Shown here in pieces: positions 26,627 through 39,624 of a stretch of DNA of 64,000 nucleotides (the first letter of the stretch is position 1; every line of letters begins with the position of its first letter). Under the pieces are notes generated by a model. It had not been told where the DNA came from, searched no databases, and saw nothing but the letters and a program-made list of their open reading frames with translations. Position numbers and translations under genes: made by a program. The stretch spans positions 24,357,263 to 24,421,262 of the forward strand of contig CM072885.1 in assembly GCA_037013685.1 (NCBI GenBank). The letters are read 5' to 3'. Source of the stretch: Acridotheres tristis. Taxonomy: Eukaryota > Chordata > Aves > Passeriformes > Sturnidae.

Positions 26627-26690
26627 GGATAAACTGGAGGATAATGCACCAGCTGGATAAACTGGAGGATAATGCACTAACTGGATAAAT
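26627..26690. repeat. 28-bp tandem duplication
   Basis: GGATAAACTGGAGGATAATG plus CACCAGCT at 26627-26654 is repeated at 26655-26682 with two changes, and a third partial copy (GGATAAA) follows. In MTPN intron 3. Confidence 0.9.
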
Positions 26691-27189
26691 CAAAGAACTA
26701 CAATGAACTGCTGCAAGTAATCACAAGGACAGTGCCAGATTTATGAGAGGAGAACAAAAGAAGGGAAACAGTGATTAACTAGTCATGTTTGCTTTGAGCA
26801 CTGTGTAATCACATTCATGAAAAATAAAACAGACTAAACTGTAAACAAGGTAGCTAAATAAGGGGACAAAAGTTATTAGAGATCACAGGACTGATTTCAG
26901 AAAAACTCTGCAAGATGATATGCAAATGTCGCTTGAAAATATGTGTATTTGCTCTATCAAACGACAGGAAAAACACTTTGGGTACAAACACATCTTGTCA
27001 AAACTGTGTACAGCAGAGCTGTCTTCAGTTTATGCATAAGCTCTCCACAGAGTAAGTACAAATCCTGTCTCAGTTAAAAGGGAGATTGTTAGTTACTATT
27101 AAAGAAACTGAATAGTTTTAAGAACATAATGGACCTAGAATTTCCACAGCTTCTTTACTGATTAAACACACAAAGCCCCACTGAACTTG

Positions 27190-27209
27190 CATATATATGC
27201 ATATATATG
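27190..27209. repeat. 20-nt perfect palindrome
   Basis: CATATATATGCATATATATG is its own reverse complement; in MTPN intron 3, inside an alternating purine-pyrimidine run. Confidence 0.9.
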
Positions 27210-28659
27210 TCTGCTCCCGAGACAACTCTCACTTCCCTAAACCTTTCTAATAGTATAATAAACGAGATCTGATACCACTGTCATGTGCTACCAGTATTAC
27301 TTTTCACAGTGTAGGATATTTCCCTCTCTGAAACTTGTACACTCTTTACTTACATGTATTCAACCTGTCATTCAAAAAAGATGGGTTTGCAGTGGTTTTT
27401 AAGATAGTACTGCCAGTCTTGTGGCCCAGTGGCCAAACTGATCCTCTCAGAGCTGTTCATCTTCCTTCTGGTCCCTAGAGACTCTCAGGGCAAGAGATGC
27501 ATTGAGTTCACTCCAGTGACAAGAGCAATTATAGTATTTCCTCTCTCCAATCACTGTGTAACATCCTTGGCCCAAATGGTACAAGAATGTTGCAGTTCTT
27601 TGGGATATGAACATGAGCTGAGTTAGTCCAACAAGTGACAATTTGGTTACTGCAAACACACACTTGGGCTGAAACCATGGGAACATCGCTTGTAAAACAT
27701 TTATTGTTCCCCTAAAAATTCCCCAAGAGATTTAGCAGGTATTCAACACTTATAATCCCAGTTGTCCAGGGAAAAGAAAGTCAACTAAGAGTACAAATAG
27801 CTTCTTTTGCAGGAGTTGATTATTTCTACTGCTTAGATATCACTCAGATTAGAATCTATATGGAAATCAAGAAAGCTTCACAGCTGTTCCTTGAAAATCC
27901 TGATTTGAAGAAAAATGGAACTATACCATAACTGACCTGACAGAATTTAAAGAACTTTAATTCATAAAACTCTCCACCTACATACCAGCATTTAGGGCAT
28001 GAAAGATACCAGTTAACTGAGATAAAATTGAAGTATAAAGAGAGGCTTTAATTTTAATATAGGACTGCTCTCTCCCCACCTCAGAAAAATACTTCACAAA
28101 AGTTATTGACATATAAGACCTGAGTTTCTAAAAGAGCTTTACTGAATGTAGGATAAAAGGGTCATGACTACCTAAGAAGGACACAGTTTATTAAACTCCG
28201 TACTAATAAATTTAGAAAATGGCCCATTAGCTAGACAGAAAGATTCCTGCCTACATTCAATAAAAAGAAAAGGAAACAATAAAGGACAGGTCAAGAGGAC
28301 TTTAATTTGCAGAAGTACAACATTGCCTGGAAGCAACTTTAATAAAAAAGCTCATAAAAAGTACAATGATTCCATAGCATTCTCTACTTCCCTGAAGTAA
28401 AAAGTTACTAATATTTGTCTTATGTTTGACTCTGAAAATACACATACACAAACAAATATGAACCCCCTCTCCTTGGTAGGGTAATAACAAACAAGAATGT
28501 TTGCCCGCTTAAGCCACCAGACGAAGCACAATGTTAAACAAGCTCTGAGAGCCACATAGGAGCTACTTGGCTCCATCTGCAGTTCTGGAAAAAACCCAAA
28601 GCAACAAATGCAGCTGAGCTCCCACCAAACTGTGAAACTAGAATTCGGGGCACTTAACA

Positions 28660-28790
28660 AAGCTGGGACAAGATTAGTTTACACAGCAAGCAGCAAACTG
28701 CTAAAAAGAGTTGCCAAATGGCACAACAGAGGCAGATGTCTTCTTGTTCAAAAAGTACATGAATGAATTAATGGACAACAGATCTGCCAA
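28660..28790 (+). mobile_element. Decayed CR1-like 3' fragment
   Basis: GAGTTGCCAAATGGCACAACAG and GTTCAAAAAGTACATGAATGAATT resemble the end of an old CR1 subfamily in which the ORF2 tail reads as a GTTCAAAAAG...GACAAATTCATGGAAGA pattern. Strongly diverged; in MTPN intron 3. Confidence 0.4.
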
Positions 28791-30502
28791 CACATCTGAA
28801 GAGGGGACAGATGTGCGTACCTCTGAAATCCCCAGTACAGAAACCATGAATGAGGAGAATGAGTGAGCAGATGTGGTCATATTCACAGCTCTTCCTTTTG
28901 CCACTGTCAGAGAAGACAAAAGGTGCTAAACTGCCCAACTTAACAGGATATTTCTTGCAACTGCAAAAGCAGAACTATTTTGAAAATTGAACAAATGGAT
29001 CAAGTTTGTTGCATCCTATGCAACAACCCTCATCCTCCATTTGAAGCTTTCAAACTGTTTTAACATAGTGGTTTCTCTGACACTAAAAAAATCACAACTT
29101 TTTACATTACGAATCAAACACCAGATTATTAAAGAAAAACACAGATCAGTGCTTGAAACATTTCTTGAAATATTCTTCCTTCTCCTCCCTCCCAATAGCT
29201 CAAGAGTCTCACATAAAAGGTTTACAAACACCCCCACAGTCCATTCACCAGAGAAAGCAATGGAGAATTGGCTTAGTAACCGAAAAGAACGTTAAACAGT
29301 CAAGAATTTTTAGATCTTTCAGTAAGGGTTGAATCTTGATTCCCAGGTATCTGCTACCAAAGAATATATGACTATGGTACAAACAAGGTGTGATATGTTT
29401 AAACTAATGTTTAAACAAGAGTCATAAAATAACTGTTTTAAGAGACACAACAACCTCTATGTATAAGCGCTGCCTCAAATACATAGAGCTGATAAGCCAA
29501 CTTTCAGTTTATAAATATTTAATCAGCTAGCCTATGTAAGTGGAAGCAATCAACGTTTAACTCTTCATGAAGAAATCTGAAAATAATTTATTATTTGAGC
29601 AGCTTACTTAGGATGGAAAACCCTCAAACCAGAAATAGAAATAAATCAACATGGGATAAAGGATACCTTATTTTTTGATGATCCTAAATGAAGGATCAAT
29701 CCTCACAATAAATTTAAGCAAGTTGGATACACCATTTGAATCCTAAATTAGCAGTCACTGCATTTGTTTACAAAAGCAAAAGTAATATCAGACAAGAGAA
29801 AAGAAGTTAAGTGAAATTCATGCAGCATTAAGGCAGTTAAGGAAAACTTTACCCTGGAAGTGGCATATGAAAGTATTACACAGCAAGAAATCCTTTGGCT
29901 AAATGATGTAAGTGTAATCATGAAGGAGTGCATATGAACAGAGGCAAAAGATCGCTTAAATTATCTACTGGCTCTGCAAAATTGATTTACCTTTGTAATA
30001 TAAATCAAAGTGCAAACAGAGACAGATTAAGCTTATTTTCCCCAGGACAAAATTTACAAGCTGTAGGGCAGAGAAAGCTTGGCTTCCTACTTTTATTTCC
30101 CTGCCTTCTGCCAACCCAGATGGGTTCTCAGTCATCTGGCAAAAATTGAGGGAAACCACACCTCTGAGCAACTTCACAGCAGAGATTCCATCAGATGAAT
30201 ACACTTAAACAGCTGCCAAAGCCAAATCCACTGAAGGAATGCATCTTTTTCCCTCCCTTACTGATTTGCAATTCTGCTCTATAGTTGGAGCCCACTATAC
30301 TCTTATAGTCACACCACAGAAGTCCTGCAATTTTGTCCTTCAGCTATCTTTCACCATGCTCAAAATACCCTCTCTGTTTTAGCAACACAAGTGGTATTTG
30401 TTTGATGTTCTGAACATATCATCTGGAGCATCATAATCTTATTGATAAAAACGATCACAATAATATGCTTTGCTAATGGGCAACTTGGTATTTGTATCTC
30501 AC

Positions 30503-30586
30503 CTTTGACAGAAGCAATTTCACACAGGAAACGTGGCCCTCATAAACTGCTGATAGGAGTGGCGTGATATTGTGTTTGTCTGGAGC
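30503..30586 (-). CDS. MTPN: MTPN coding exon 3, residues 63-90 (second ankyrin repeat)
   Basis: Third coding exon, 28 codons, phase 0 at both ends. It begins [17 protein letters not shown] and ends KLLLSK, the second central ankyrin repeat (the [11 protein letters not shown] helix pair). The acceptor is TTTACAG at 30593-30587 and the donor is GTGAGA at 30502 on the minus strand; both are good matches to consensus. Residue 68 is Asn, where I recall His in mammalian myotrophin (DKHH). This is a conservative change in the loop between repeats. The 84-nt exon is symmetric, so it could be skipped without shifting frame. The intron to exon 2 is only 1,090 bp. Confidence 0.97.
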
Positions 30587-31676
30587 CTGTAAATTGAAAT
30601 ACAATTATTTGAAGGACAATTTCACACAGCATTATAAGGTTTCACAGAACTTTTCAATTTTCTATAATCAATAGTAGAGGAAGTAAAAACTTAAGAATAT
30701 TAGCCAGAAATACATTGCACTGGATTTTTTTATCTCTCTTTTTTAGAAAATAAAAGTTACCATTTAAAAAAGAGGTAATAGCAAGATATTTCTTCCACAA
30801 GACTTCTAGGTATCCCAAAGCTTGTCCATAATTTTAGGCAGATGATAGAAATCATGCTGTTTCAGCTGACAAATTTTGCCCTATTTAAAACTCCTAATTT
30901 TCCTATTTCACAGCCAACATCACTTTGGCTGAAACATTATTTTATCTGTCTTCTCTCTAAACTACAGTCCTGAAAAGAACAAAAATGGAGCATCTGAAAT
31001 GCTATTTTTAACTCTTCCCCACCTAGAAAAATTCCCAAGGAAGAGATAATCTTTCCAGACACCCAGGAGAAAAATCCAAGCATTTTTGTTATGAACTAAA
31101 GCTAAGATGTCTTACATGTTAACTTTTGGGCAAGCATTCCAAGGCATAACATTTGGGGCATATGGTTAAAGTATTTAGGAACTTAACTTCCAGAGAGCTG
31201 ATATAGCTTAGTTAAGTCATTTCAAAACAAGAAGCCATGCATGTCAAGCTACAGCAAAATGACTTAAACAAGAAAGAATGTCTTCAAAGAAGAAAAAAGC
31301 ACACTAATTTAAACAGCTGATTCTGCCCTGGCTAAGGATGCCTTCTGAAACCCCTTCCAACAAATGCAAATACACATTGCAAACCTTATTCTGATGTGAT
31401 TAATGGAATCATTTTTCTAATTGCACTAAAATTAAATTTCAATTTTTTATAGCTACTAACAACTTTTTCCAGTGTGTCCAAAGAGACACTTAAAGCATTT
31501 AATAAACATAATTGTAAGCTTCTAACCTCTAGAATCCCACCTCTCAAATATTTTTAAATGCATTGAATTGTTAGGTTTGATTTATGTCTTTCAGCGACCA
31601 TTTAGGCACTTACACCAATCCCTTCAGTGTGTGTGGGAAGACTTTAAGACCTGTTTGCAAATACATTTATACATAC
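30587..31676 (-). other. MTPN: MTPN intron 2 (about 1.1 kb)
   Basis: Short intron between exons 2 and 3, GTATGT to TTTACAG. AT-rich, and I see no recognisable repeat or other element in it. Confidence 0.9.
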
Positions 31677-31790
31677 ATTAATGTCAGCTCCTTTCAAGAG
31701 CAGAAATTCCAGGATCTCAAGCTGGCCACAGTCTGCTGCATAGTGAAGAGGCTTCCGTCCACCTTCAAGTGTCCGGTTGACATCTTCACC
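31677..31790 (-). CDS. MTPN: MTPN coding exon 2, residues 25-62 (first ankyrin repeat)
   Basis: Second coding exon, 38 codons, phase 0 at both ends. It starts [11 protein letters not shown] and carries the first full ankyrin repeat at about residues 35-62, with the hallmark [18 protein letters not shown] core and a closing KGADIN. On the minus strand the acceptor AG is at 31792-31791, and the donor GTATGT follows AAT at 31676. The acceptor is unusual: it reads TATCGAAG, with A rather than a pyrimidine at -3 and a purine-interrupted tract just upstream, so it may be weak. The exon length is a multiple of three, so skipping it would keep frame but remove an ankyrin repeat. No frameshift or stop is seen. 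Identification rests on direct translation and on exact continuity with exons 1 and 3. Confidence 0.97.
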
Positions 31791-34112
31791 CTTCGATACA
31801 AACACAATCCAATCAGCAAAATTTTAGAGCTAACACACGACAAAGAGCTTGAAAGAAATCCAACACCTTCAAACATGTTGAAGAACGTTCCACCCTAATA
31901 TTTCAGTCACTATCCAAGAAAAATGAAAATTAAGTCGCTCAATTTCTATTCCCTCACATCTGCATTTTATGACCGTAAGACAACCTTGATCCCTTGCTCC
32001 ATACTGCACCTGAGGTGTAACAAGTACCGAGCGTACTAGGTAACTCATGATTTTAAAAAAAATCCAAACCAAACCAATAACAAAAATCATTAGAGCTTGT
32101 ACAAAATGCTCCCCTAGGCTCATTTTGCTTCTCTTGCCCCACAGCTAGGATCATAGTTATCTGGCTAAGTTCCTTTATCTACTTCTAAGAATACTAAAGT
32201 TTTGCATAATGACAAACCAGCTGCATAGAAGTAATTCAGCATCATAACTACCAGCAAGTGAGTCCAGGCCATCCATAATTTACAACCCAATTATGAAACT
32301 GTCCACCCTGTTTTATAAATAGCACTTGCCAATTCTACATGATATAAACAAGCCTGAAGAGTCAACCAAATCAGGCCACAGGACGTTGTACTCTAATGCC
32401 CCTTGTACAAATGGATTGAGACATCTCTTAAGACGTAAACAAAATTTAATTTACTGAGTACCTAATCAGCTTTGTTTCCTCACCTTGGGTTGTGCAACTA
32501 AGGATAAACTGATTTACTGCCCTTCATTAGTAACAAGTTACTGGAAACAAGCTGTGTGGTAAGTGGCTTCGTGTTCCTATGTGCAAGGAATCTCAGTATT
32601 TTAGGAAGTGGCTAAATTTAGCATCATAACTCAAGCCCTGTATCTCCACAGAAAAACAAGCAGAAAAATTTCAGCTGCAGTACCAATTCATACTTCTCTA
32701 TAGAGCCCCTGCAGTTCCCTCACTTCTGTCCCAAAGTTCTAGAAAGTGCACAGAATAGAGTGATTGACATATATCTTCCAGACATTACTTCCCTTCTAAA
32801 AATAGAAGACAAGATTGCCAGAAGGAAATCTTACTCTGCTTTTGATGCTCTATATAATCAGTTTTACACTACTAGTCAAGTATCAAGATGACCTCGCTAT
32901 TCTTCTCTCTTCTCAACAGGATATTCAATTATTCATCATATACCCTTGTAGCCTATAGTATTGTGATGTAGCTTCTCATTTGCTGAATTTCATTGACAAT
33001 TAAATTCAAATTTTTAAAAAATCACCCAGATCAAAGTATGCTAATAGCACATAAATAGTCTGGGAAAGCATATAAAGAAGCAGCATATACTTATGTTGAA
33101 CATTAAACTCTACACATACTTTTATTTGCACATGGACTCTTCCCATCAGTTTTAAAACAACTGGCATTTAACCCATCATGTCTGCTGATACATTAGGGAT
33201 TGGGTACACAAGTTTGAGAAGCCAACCACATGAAAGCCACATAATAACCAACACAAAACAGTCTCCAGAAGTATGACACATGCCACGACATGGTAAGTAA
33301 AGGAGTATGGGAGAATGGCAGGCAGGCTAAGTCCTGGAACAGCACACAGTCAAGTCACAAAGTTCACAGCCAAAGGAAAGCTAGAGTCATCACTTCTCAG
33401 GATTAGGACAGTCCAGAAAAGCTCCCACTTCCTTAAGATTATAAATATTATTTGACTCATTGGCTTATATGATAGCAATTTTTCTTTGTTTTTAAAGAAT
33501 AAAACAAAGGTCTCTGTTCTCTCCTAAGCCAGCTGTGAAACAAATTCCTAGTGGATTATGAACTTTCAGAGGGGAAAAAAACCCCACCCAAACTCCTATT
33601 TTTTTAAGATCCCCATAAAGATGATGAAAACTTATTTACAGGGTAGTACCTAGCAAAAGGTCTGCAAATAAAGATGTCCCAAACAAAGACTGCATGGTAT
33701 TGAATACTGGCACTGAGAACACATATTATTAACATTCAAAGTTAAACATCAGAACATTTTAGTCTGAATAAACAGAACAAAGACAAAATTTTTAAAAAAC
33801 GACAAAAAACAAGCACTCCTATATTCTGCACTTGTTTCATAGGTATGAAAAGCCACTGTAAAATAGACCATTAAATGTTGTAAAGCTTTACCTGGTCTTT
33901 CTTACTGCCAGTTCAAGAAATATAGGAGTACGAAGGAAAGATAAACCAATGCATTTAATATACAGGGATCAAACTCTGGCAAAACCACTTGTTTCAAATG
34001 CAGTCACTAATACATATACACTAAAAAACTTGCAGGACTCTTCACAGATAATTTCTCTCTGGGCTTTAGCTCTTCTATTTATATTGCCTAGGGCACCTCT
34101 CTGTAGGAGAAG

Positions 34113-34195
34113 CAGTGGTTTCCAAAGCAAGGTGTGAAAACCCAGAGAGGTGTGCAAGACAAGCCACTGGGGTGTGAGAAGAAAATATATATCAC
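34113..34195. mobile_element. Possible hAT DNA-transposon remnant
   Basis: CAGTGGTTTCCAAAG resembles the terminal inverted repeat of hAT/Charlie elements, followed by GGTGTG-type repeats and GGGGTGTGAGAAGAAAATAT. Neither a second terminus nor an 8-bp duplication was found. Tentative. Confidence 0.3.
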
Positions 34196-34344
34196 ACAAT
34201 TAATAAAATGGAAAAATAGCATTGATTGCATCTTTAGTTCATCTTTAATTACCATTTTTGGGGTATATTTTATAATGTGCATGTTACACAGTACAGGAGT
34301 ACATACTGAAGTTGCCTTAAATATCAAGTCCCAATCCCCCTGCT

Positions 34345-34432
34345 CAGGGCCAGGCTGGATAGGGTTTTGAGCAACCTGGCCTAATGGAAGGTGCCCCTAT
34401 CCATGCAAGGAGGTTGGAACTAAATCTTTAAG
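34345..34432 (+). mobile_element. CR1 3' fragment
   Basis: Contains GAGCAACCTGGCCTAATGGAA, then GGTGCCCCTATCCATGCAAGG and AGGTTGGAACTAAATCTTTAAG, the classic avian CR1 3' tail. It lacks the terminal octamer. In MTPN intron 1. Confidence 0.85.
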
Positions 34433-37400
34433 CATAAGATAAAGACTTGAGCCCCAGCCTCATAAATGGGACAGCTCTGGCTAAGGTGTGGCTAATATGC
34501 CAACACAAGGAGACAAAGTGGTCTCTCAAGCCCTGTCACAGGCTGGTGCAGGAAAGAGCACACAAGTAAAGATTGAAAAAAACGCTACCTCTGCACAAAG
34601 TTTTCCAAATATACTGTGGTTTTGAGTAATACTGGTCAAACATGCCATAATGAATGTTACGAATTTGGGTATCAGTAATCTTATGAGGTGATGATTCTCA
34701 ATACAGAACTCTGAGACAGCAAAGTAACCAATATATTGGTGGGCTGAAACTAAGCTGCTGAAGGTTGACATTAAAAATCACCATCCCCTGCAGAGGCTCA
34801 TGGTCAGAATCCACATGAACTGACAAAATGGAGCACAGTTCTTCCTTTACACACACAGGAGTAAAATCTTCTGTGCACTAGACCAAAGGTGACAGCATGA
34901 TTCTTCAAGGAAGTTTTATGGGACTTCTGCCATATTCTAGAATCTAACAGAGCAGCAGGGAGGTTAACTTGTGTATTTGGAGAAGACACAATTAAGCTAA
35001 GATCAAGGAATAGTATCACCCTCAAAATAAAACAAAGCTTCAGTAATAGGTCATGCTTCTCCTGAAAGATTATTTATTTTCACTTTCTAGAGTAGACCCA
35101 CAAATCCACTAACAATGATGCAAATATATGTGCACAGCTTCAAAAAGTAATTCGCCCATGCAAAAGAAAAGACATAACCACCTCTTTAATGACCTTCCAG
35201 AACACACTGGGTTTACTCAGTCAGCCATTTAAGGCTAAGTCTGGCTGAAATCACATTAGTGATATTTTTCTTTTCAGATCAAAGACCCAGGGCACCAGCT
35301 ATGCAGTAACATTAAAAACCCGTTCAGGCCATGAAACATCAGAAACAGCAGTTCCAAGGTATCTGCTTTAATCCTCTCTATTAAAATCTGATTATGGGTA
35401 AAGAAAAGCCTCTGTGCATCTCCAATTACTAAACAAGACGACATACAAGAAGACTGTTATACCCTATTTCAACTAAAATGGCTAGCAGAAGAACATTCAA
35501 TTAGGTCTTTAAGTATCAATGTCAGTTGAAACATGGCTATCAACTTTTTACTGAAGGACAGGAAAACAAAAACGGGAAACTCACTTCCAAGTACCTTTAA
35601 GAACTTTGCTTTTTAAGTAACTAAAAGTAGGATTCATTAGAGCATCCTATGAATGCAACTATCACCCACTAGATGTAATTGGAGCAATTTAATGTATAAA
35701 AAGATCTGTTCTAACTAATTTCTTAAGTGAATACTGTCAAAAGAAGTTACTCTTGAACTTAATTCTTTCATTACCCTCTCTCTCACACATTTTCCTTGCT
35801 TTACCTTCTCTTGCCAATATACCTACACAAAACCCCTTGTTATATCTCATATCCTTTTCCAGCTTAGCTCTAGTCAAGGGTTTGGGTTTTTTAGTTTCAT
35901 CCCTGCACACCCTGGGAAAATGCCTATGTTCTCCTTGGGTACCCACCCCCAATTCCACTTTTTATGCTCCCCCTCTTTTTTCCCAAGCTTAGAGAGGAGG
36001 CCCTGACAGCCAAGCCCTCCTGTACACCTGGATGGATGTCCCAGAGTAATCTGGAAGGATCTGCATCTTAACAGCTACCCTGACTAAGTTGTGCCAAATT
36101 TAATTCCTTTTTCTTTTCCTTGTTAAAAGAATGAACCAGAGTTTGCTGGCTTTGTCCCTAATGCATGCTATGACATCAGCTCCATGAAAATGTTGGATGA
36201 ACAAGTTTAGTCATAAAGTTCTAAACCTCATTATATTCCAGGGAGATTATTCAACCACATCAAACTGACTCCATCCTTCAACAGCCCCTGCCTTTCTGTA
36301 GCCTTTATTACACAAGGCTGTATTCTATGCCTGCCTTGGTCTCCCTTTATCTGCTAACTCCCTCTTTGCCCAGCTCCTGTCAGTTTCAGAACATCAACAC
36401 TTAGAGCCAAATGAGCTAAACTCAAGTTTAACCTCATTCTAGCACCCCTACAGCACACTCCAGGTGCTTCAAGTACAGGCTTATTTTGCAGTGGCCCAGG
36501 AACTGAAACCAAACCTGAGCCAGGTGTTCACATGAACACTGTGGTTTGTCAGAAGTGTTATTCTCGAACATTACTGCCAGACTACAAATTTCACGGCTCA
36601 CTCTTCACTTTAGCACCAACTTTTCTCCTGTGTGGCACCAACAGCTTTGCTACTTCCAGCCAAAGTTTGACGCTTCCCACCCCTGCACCAGAATTAGAGG
36701 CTGAGTGATGAATCCAATGAAGGAACTAATCTGTGTGAGAATTTATTTGACCATTCCTTTCATCTGTTGCATGACTTAGCACCTGAACACACCAGCAATT
36801 AGTAGCTGGGATTTACACTGCAGTTCTACCACAGGAATAGAAACTGACAATTGTGGCTTCATTAAACCCTACTGCATAGGTTAACTGTATTAGTAGAGCA
36901 GTGCTTGTAATACTTGTGGCATTAAAATACTCTTTCAGATTTAGAAGCAACTCCATATCCCCATCTGTACTTATCCTGTCATGCAAAAATAACCGCATTT
37001 CCCCTTTCCATGTATTCCTTTCATTTCAGTTTTAATGAAGGAAAACAGATTCCATGGAGTGATCTCTTTAGAGTGCAGGGAAGAGTCTTTCAGGAGCTAC
37101 TGTGCAATTCCTGTCTTCATTACTCTAGGAAAAAAAATAACTCACTGTACTGTCTGTTGCATTACTTCCATCTCTTTGCATACAAGGGATAGCCACCCTT
37201 ACAGTGTATTAGAGAACTTTGACATTTTACATATAGCAACAACTTAATCATTGCTGTCTCAGTGGGAAAGAGCAAAAATCCTCTTTCTATAAAGAAAAGT
37301 TTAAGTCCCATGGACGAGATATTTTTACTATTTTGCTGCACATTGAAAATACTGCTTCCAAAAACTTCATATTTACTATTTTCCCCTTTGTTTATGCTGG

Positions 37401-38439
37401 TTGTATCATTTGTTTTTAAACATTCAAAGAGATTATCAAGACATGTTTTACTATAACAGAAATTATACTGGTATCCACTGAATGAAATCCTTCCGTCCAA
37501 TGTAACTAAGTTTTAGTTTTTAAAACAAACTAAGTGCCTGAAATAGTAAGTTCTATGTTTTGAAGTGGAACATATATAAACTGAGATCACTTAAGAACTA
37601 TATATTCCTTAGTCTTCTGAAAGAAGAGCAAGCTTGGATAAATCACACCTGTAGAAAAAATTATTAGCCATATACCCAAACAGTTTAGAAAACAATCTTG
37701 CACTTCCACAGTGGTTATGCGGGGGGCATGGATGAACTGATTATGTCTTAATCTTCCCCAAACACTGTTTCATTTTCTCAGAGTGAGTCTGCTCACACCC
37801 TTTCCATCATTCTCCACTATAACTTTCTCCAGTTTCATTCATCACCTGGAAAGAATTAAAAAAAAACCAAAAAACACAAGCCCACTCCCCCAGGCCTCAA
37901 AAATCCACAAATACCAAGTAAGTACTCTAAAGATGAAAATACATTAGTTATTTTTTGCCATTCTACTTAAATTCTCAAAATCGTTGTATTTTAAGTACTT
38001 AAGCCAATATACATTACTGCTTAGTCTGCCTTTGTTTCAGTTATTTGTTCATAGAGTTTAAGTGTTTACTGCGACCACATGTTATCTAATCAAAAGTTAC
38101 CTCTCTAGCTCTGAGGATGTAAATACCTTGACTGACAATCTCTAAAAACAATACAGCAGAAACAACTGAAAAAAACCCCACCCATTTTCTACACACAAGG
38201 TCAATCATTCTAAAAACTATGAACTTAAAAATATTGTAAGTCAAGCACAAACTTCAGTCCTTACTCAAACAGTAAAAACAAGCTGATGTTTTTTATATAG
38301 CTAATCCATAAACATTGGGCCATAAATACCGGTGGCAATGAGGAAAAATTCAAATACCATACTTCATGAAATCTGACTAATAATCTAAAAATATAAGGAG
38401 AGCTTAATTCTACAAGCTTGTCAGTCTAGTGACTCATAA

Positions 38440-38860
38440 CATTACAGACTATTTAAGGCTGAAAGGCAACTCTGGAGGTTATGCAGCCTAACATTTGCGC
38501 CAAGTAGGTCCAATCAGACTAGGCTGCTCAGCTGAGTTCCACAGAGCTCCAAGGACTGAGGATTACAAAAGGTCTCCAGGCATAAGCCCTTCCCAGGATT
38601 TGATCATCCTCACAGGGAAGTATTTTTGCTCTTACACCCAATCAGAACTTTTTGCATTTCAACTGCAACTGTTGTTTCTTATACTTTCACTATGCACAAC
38701 TTAGCAAACTTCTCTATATCCTACCCTTTGTATAGAAAGATAATTATAAAATCTTCCCTTCATCTTCCTAAAAGGAAAAAACCCTCCAAAAAACAAACAA
38801 AACCCAAAAAAATCAAGCTACCACAATTCTAACAGCATCAACTTGTACATCCTTCACCTA
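38440..38860 (-). mobile_element. Decayed CR1 LINE, reverse orientation
   Basis: Reverse-complement CR1 3' region: GGCTGAAAGGCAACTCTGGAGG, then a region with AGACTAGGCTGCTCAG, then GATCATCCTCACAGGGAAGTA. It is diverged and interrupted by an A-rich expansion near 38770-38815. The solo LTR inserted just beyond its recognisable end. Confidence 0.65.
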
Positions 38861-38963
38861 CCAATAAAAATAGAGGCAAAAAAGCTTTTATATTCTTTTC
38901 AATAGGCCCTTTGCTCCATAAAGCAGTTGGTACAGATCTTCCTATGCCTTCCAGATTCCTAAC

Positions 38964-39324
38964 TGTGGAGACCTTGAAAAGCACTCCCAGTTAAAAAGAC
39001 AGGAGAAGCCTCTCAGTTATCTCCTTTTGATAACAAATCCTGTTCTATCAGGTTAAGACAACCCTTGTTCTGTTCCTTGGAGACAGCCCCCTGGCCTCTC
39101 TCTGTCTGTCAGCCTTTTAGTCACTCCCACCCTGGTTCCCTGTTGGCCCCTACACTCTAACCACACTCTTTTAAAACTCCCATGTATTTAACGCAAAGCC
39201 CCAGACCATTGCCTTTGCCTCTGAACTCCGGGACTGTGCACACGCGTGGCTGAAATAAACATCTCTGTGAAACCTTCGGAAAGGCCATTCCTGTTTCACT
39301 TCAACAAGAACCTCAACCACAACA
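38964..39324 (+). mobile_element. Solo LTR of an endogenous retrovirus, with 6-bp target-site duplication
   Basis: A 361-bp unit starting TGTGGAGACC and ending CCACAACA (TGT...ACA termini), flanked on both sides by CCTAAC (38958-38963 and 39325-39330). A poly(A) signal AATAAA sits at 39254-39259, about 70 bp from the 3' end, with a GT/T-containing region after it, as expected for an R-U5 boundary. No internal retroviral sequence or second LTR is present, so this is a solo LTR left by LTR-LTR recombination. The 6-bp duplication suits an ERVK-like (beta-retroviral) origin; the family name is inferred. It is antisense to MTPN. Confidence 0.85.
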
Positions 39325-39624
39325 CCTAACTACAACTGAAGTCGAGCTGTCATACCTCCTCCGTCTCTGCATATTTGTACAAGGTTTCTAGATTCCTTCC
39401 AGTGGACCATTTTGCTTTCTCAGTAACTCTGAGTATTATAGATTCCTCAAATATGTGACATGGGATGCAGGTTGCAGCATTGAAGAACACTCAGCATTTC
39501 TCCTGCTCTCATGTAACAGAGTTCCAGGTTCTAAAGAAAGGCCCCTGAAGGATCTTGAGCTTCTTCACTTCAGAGAGGCTGCAGTAACATTTTATTTGTA
39601 ATCAAACACACAAGTACAGCTAAG

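Larger units (their letters stand above)
26006..30502 (-). other. MTPN: MTPN intron 3 (about 4.5 kb)
   Basis: GTGAGA at 30502 to TTTCCAG at 26006. It contains a 28-bp tandem duplication (26627-26690), a 20-nt perfect palindrome (27190-27209) and a decayed CR1-like 3' fragment (28660-28790). The 27.4-27.7 kb part is somewhat richer in GC, but I could not assign it to a repeat family. Confidence 0.85.

Noticed and set aside
26627..26690. Possible CRISPR-like repeat
   Set aside because: Contiguous tandem copies without spacers, within a vertebrate intron.
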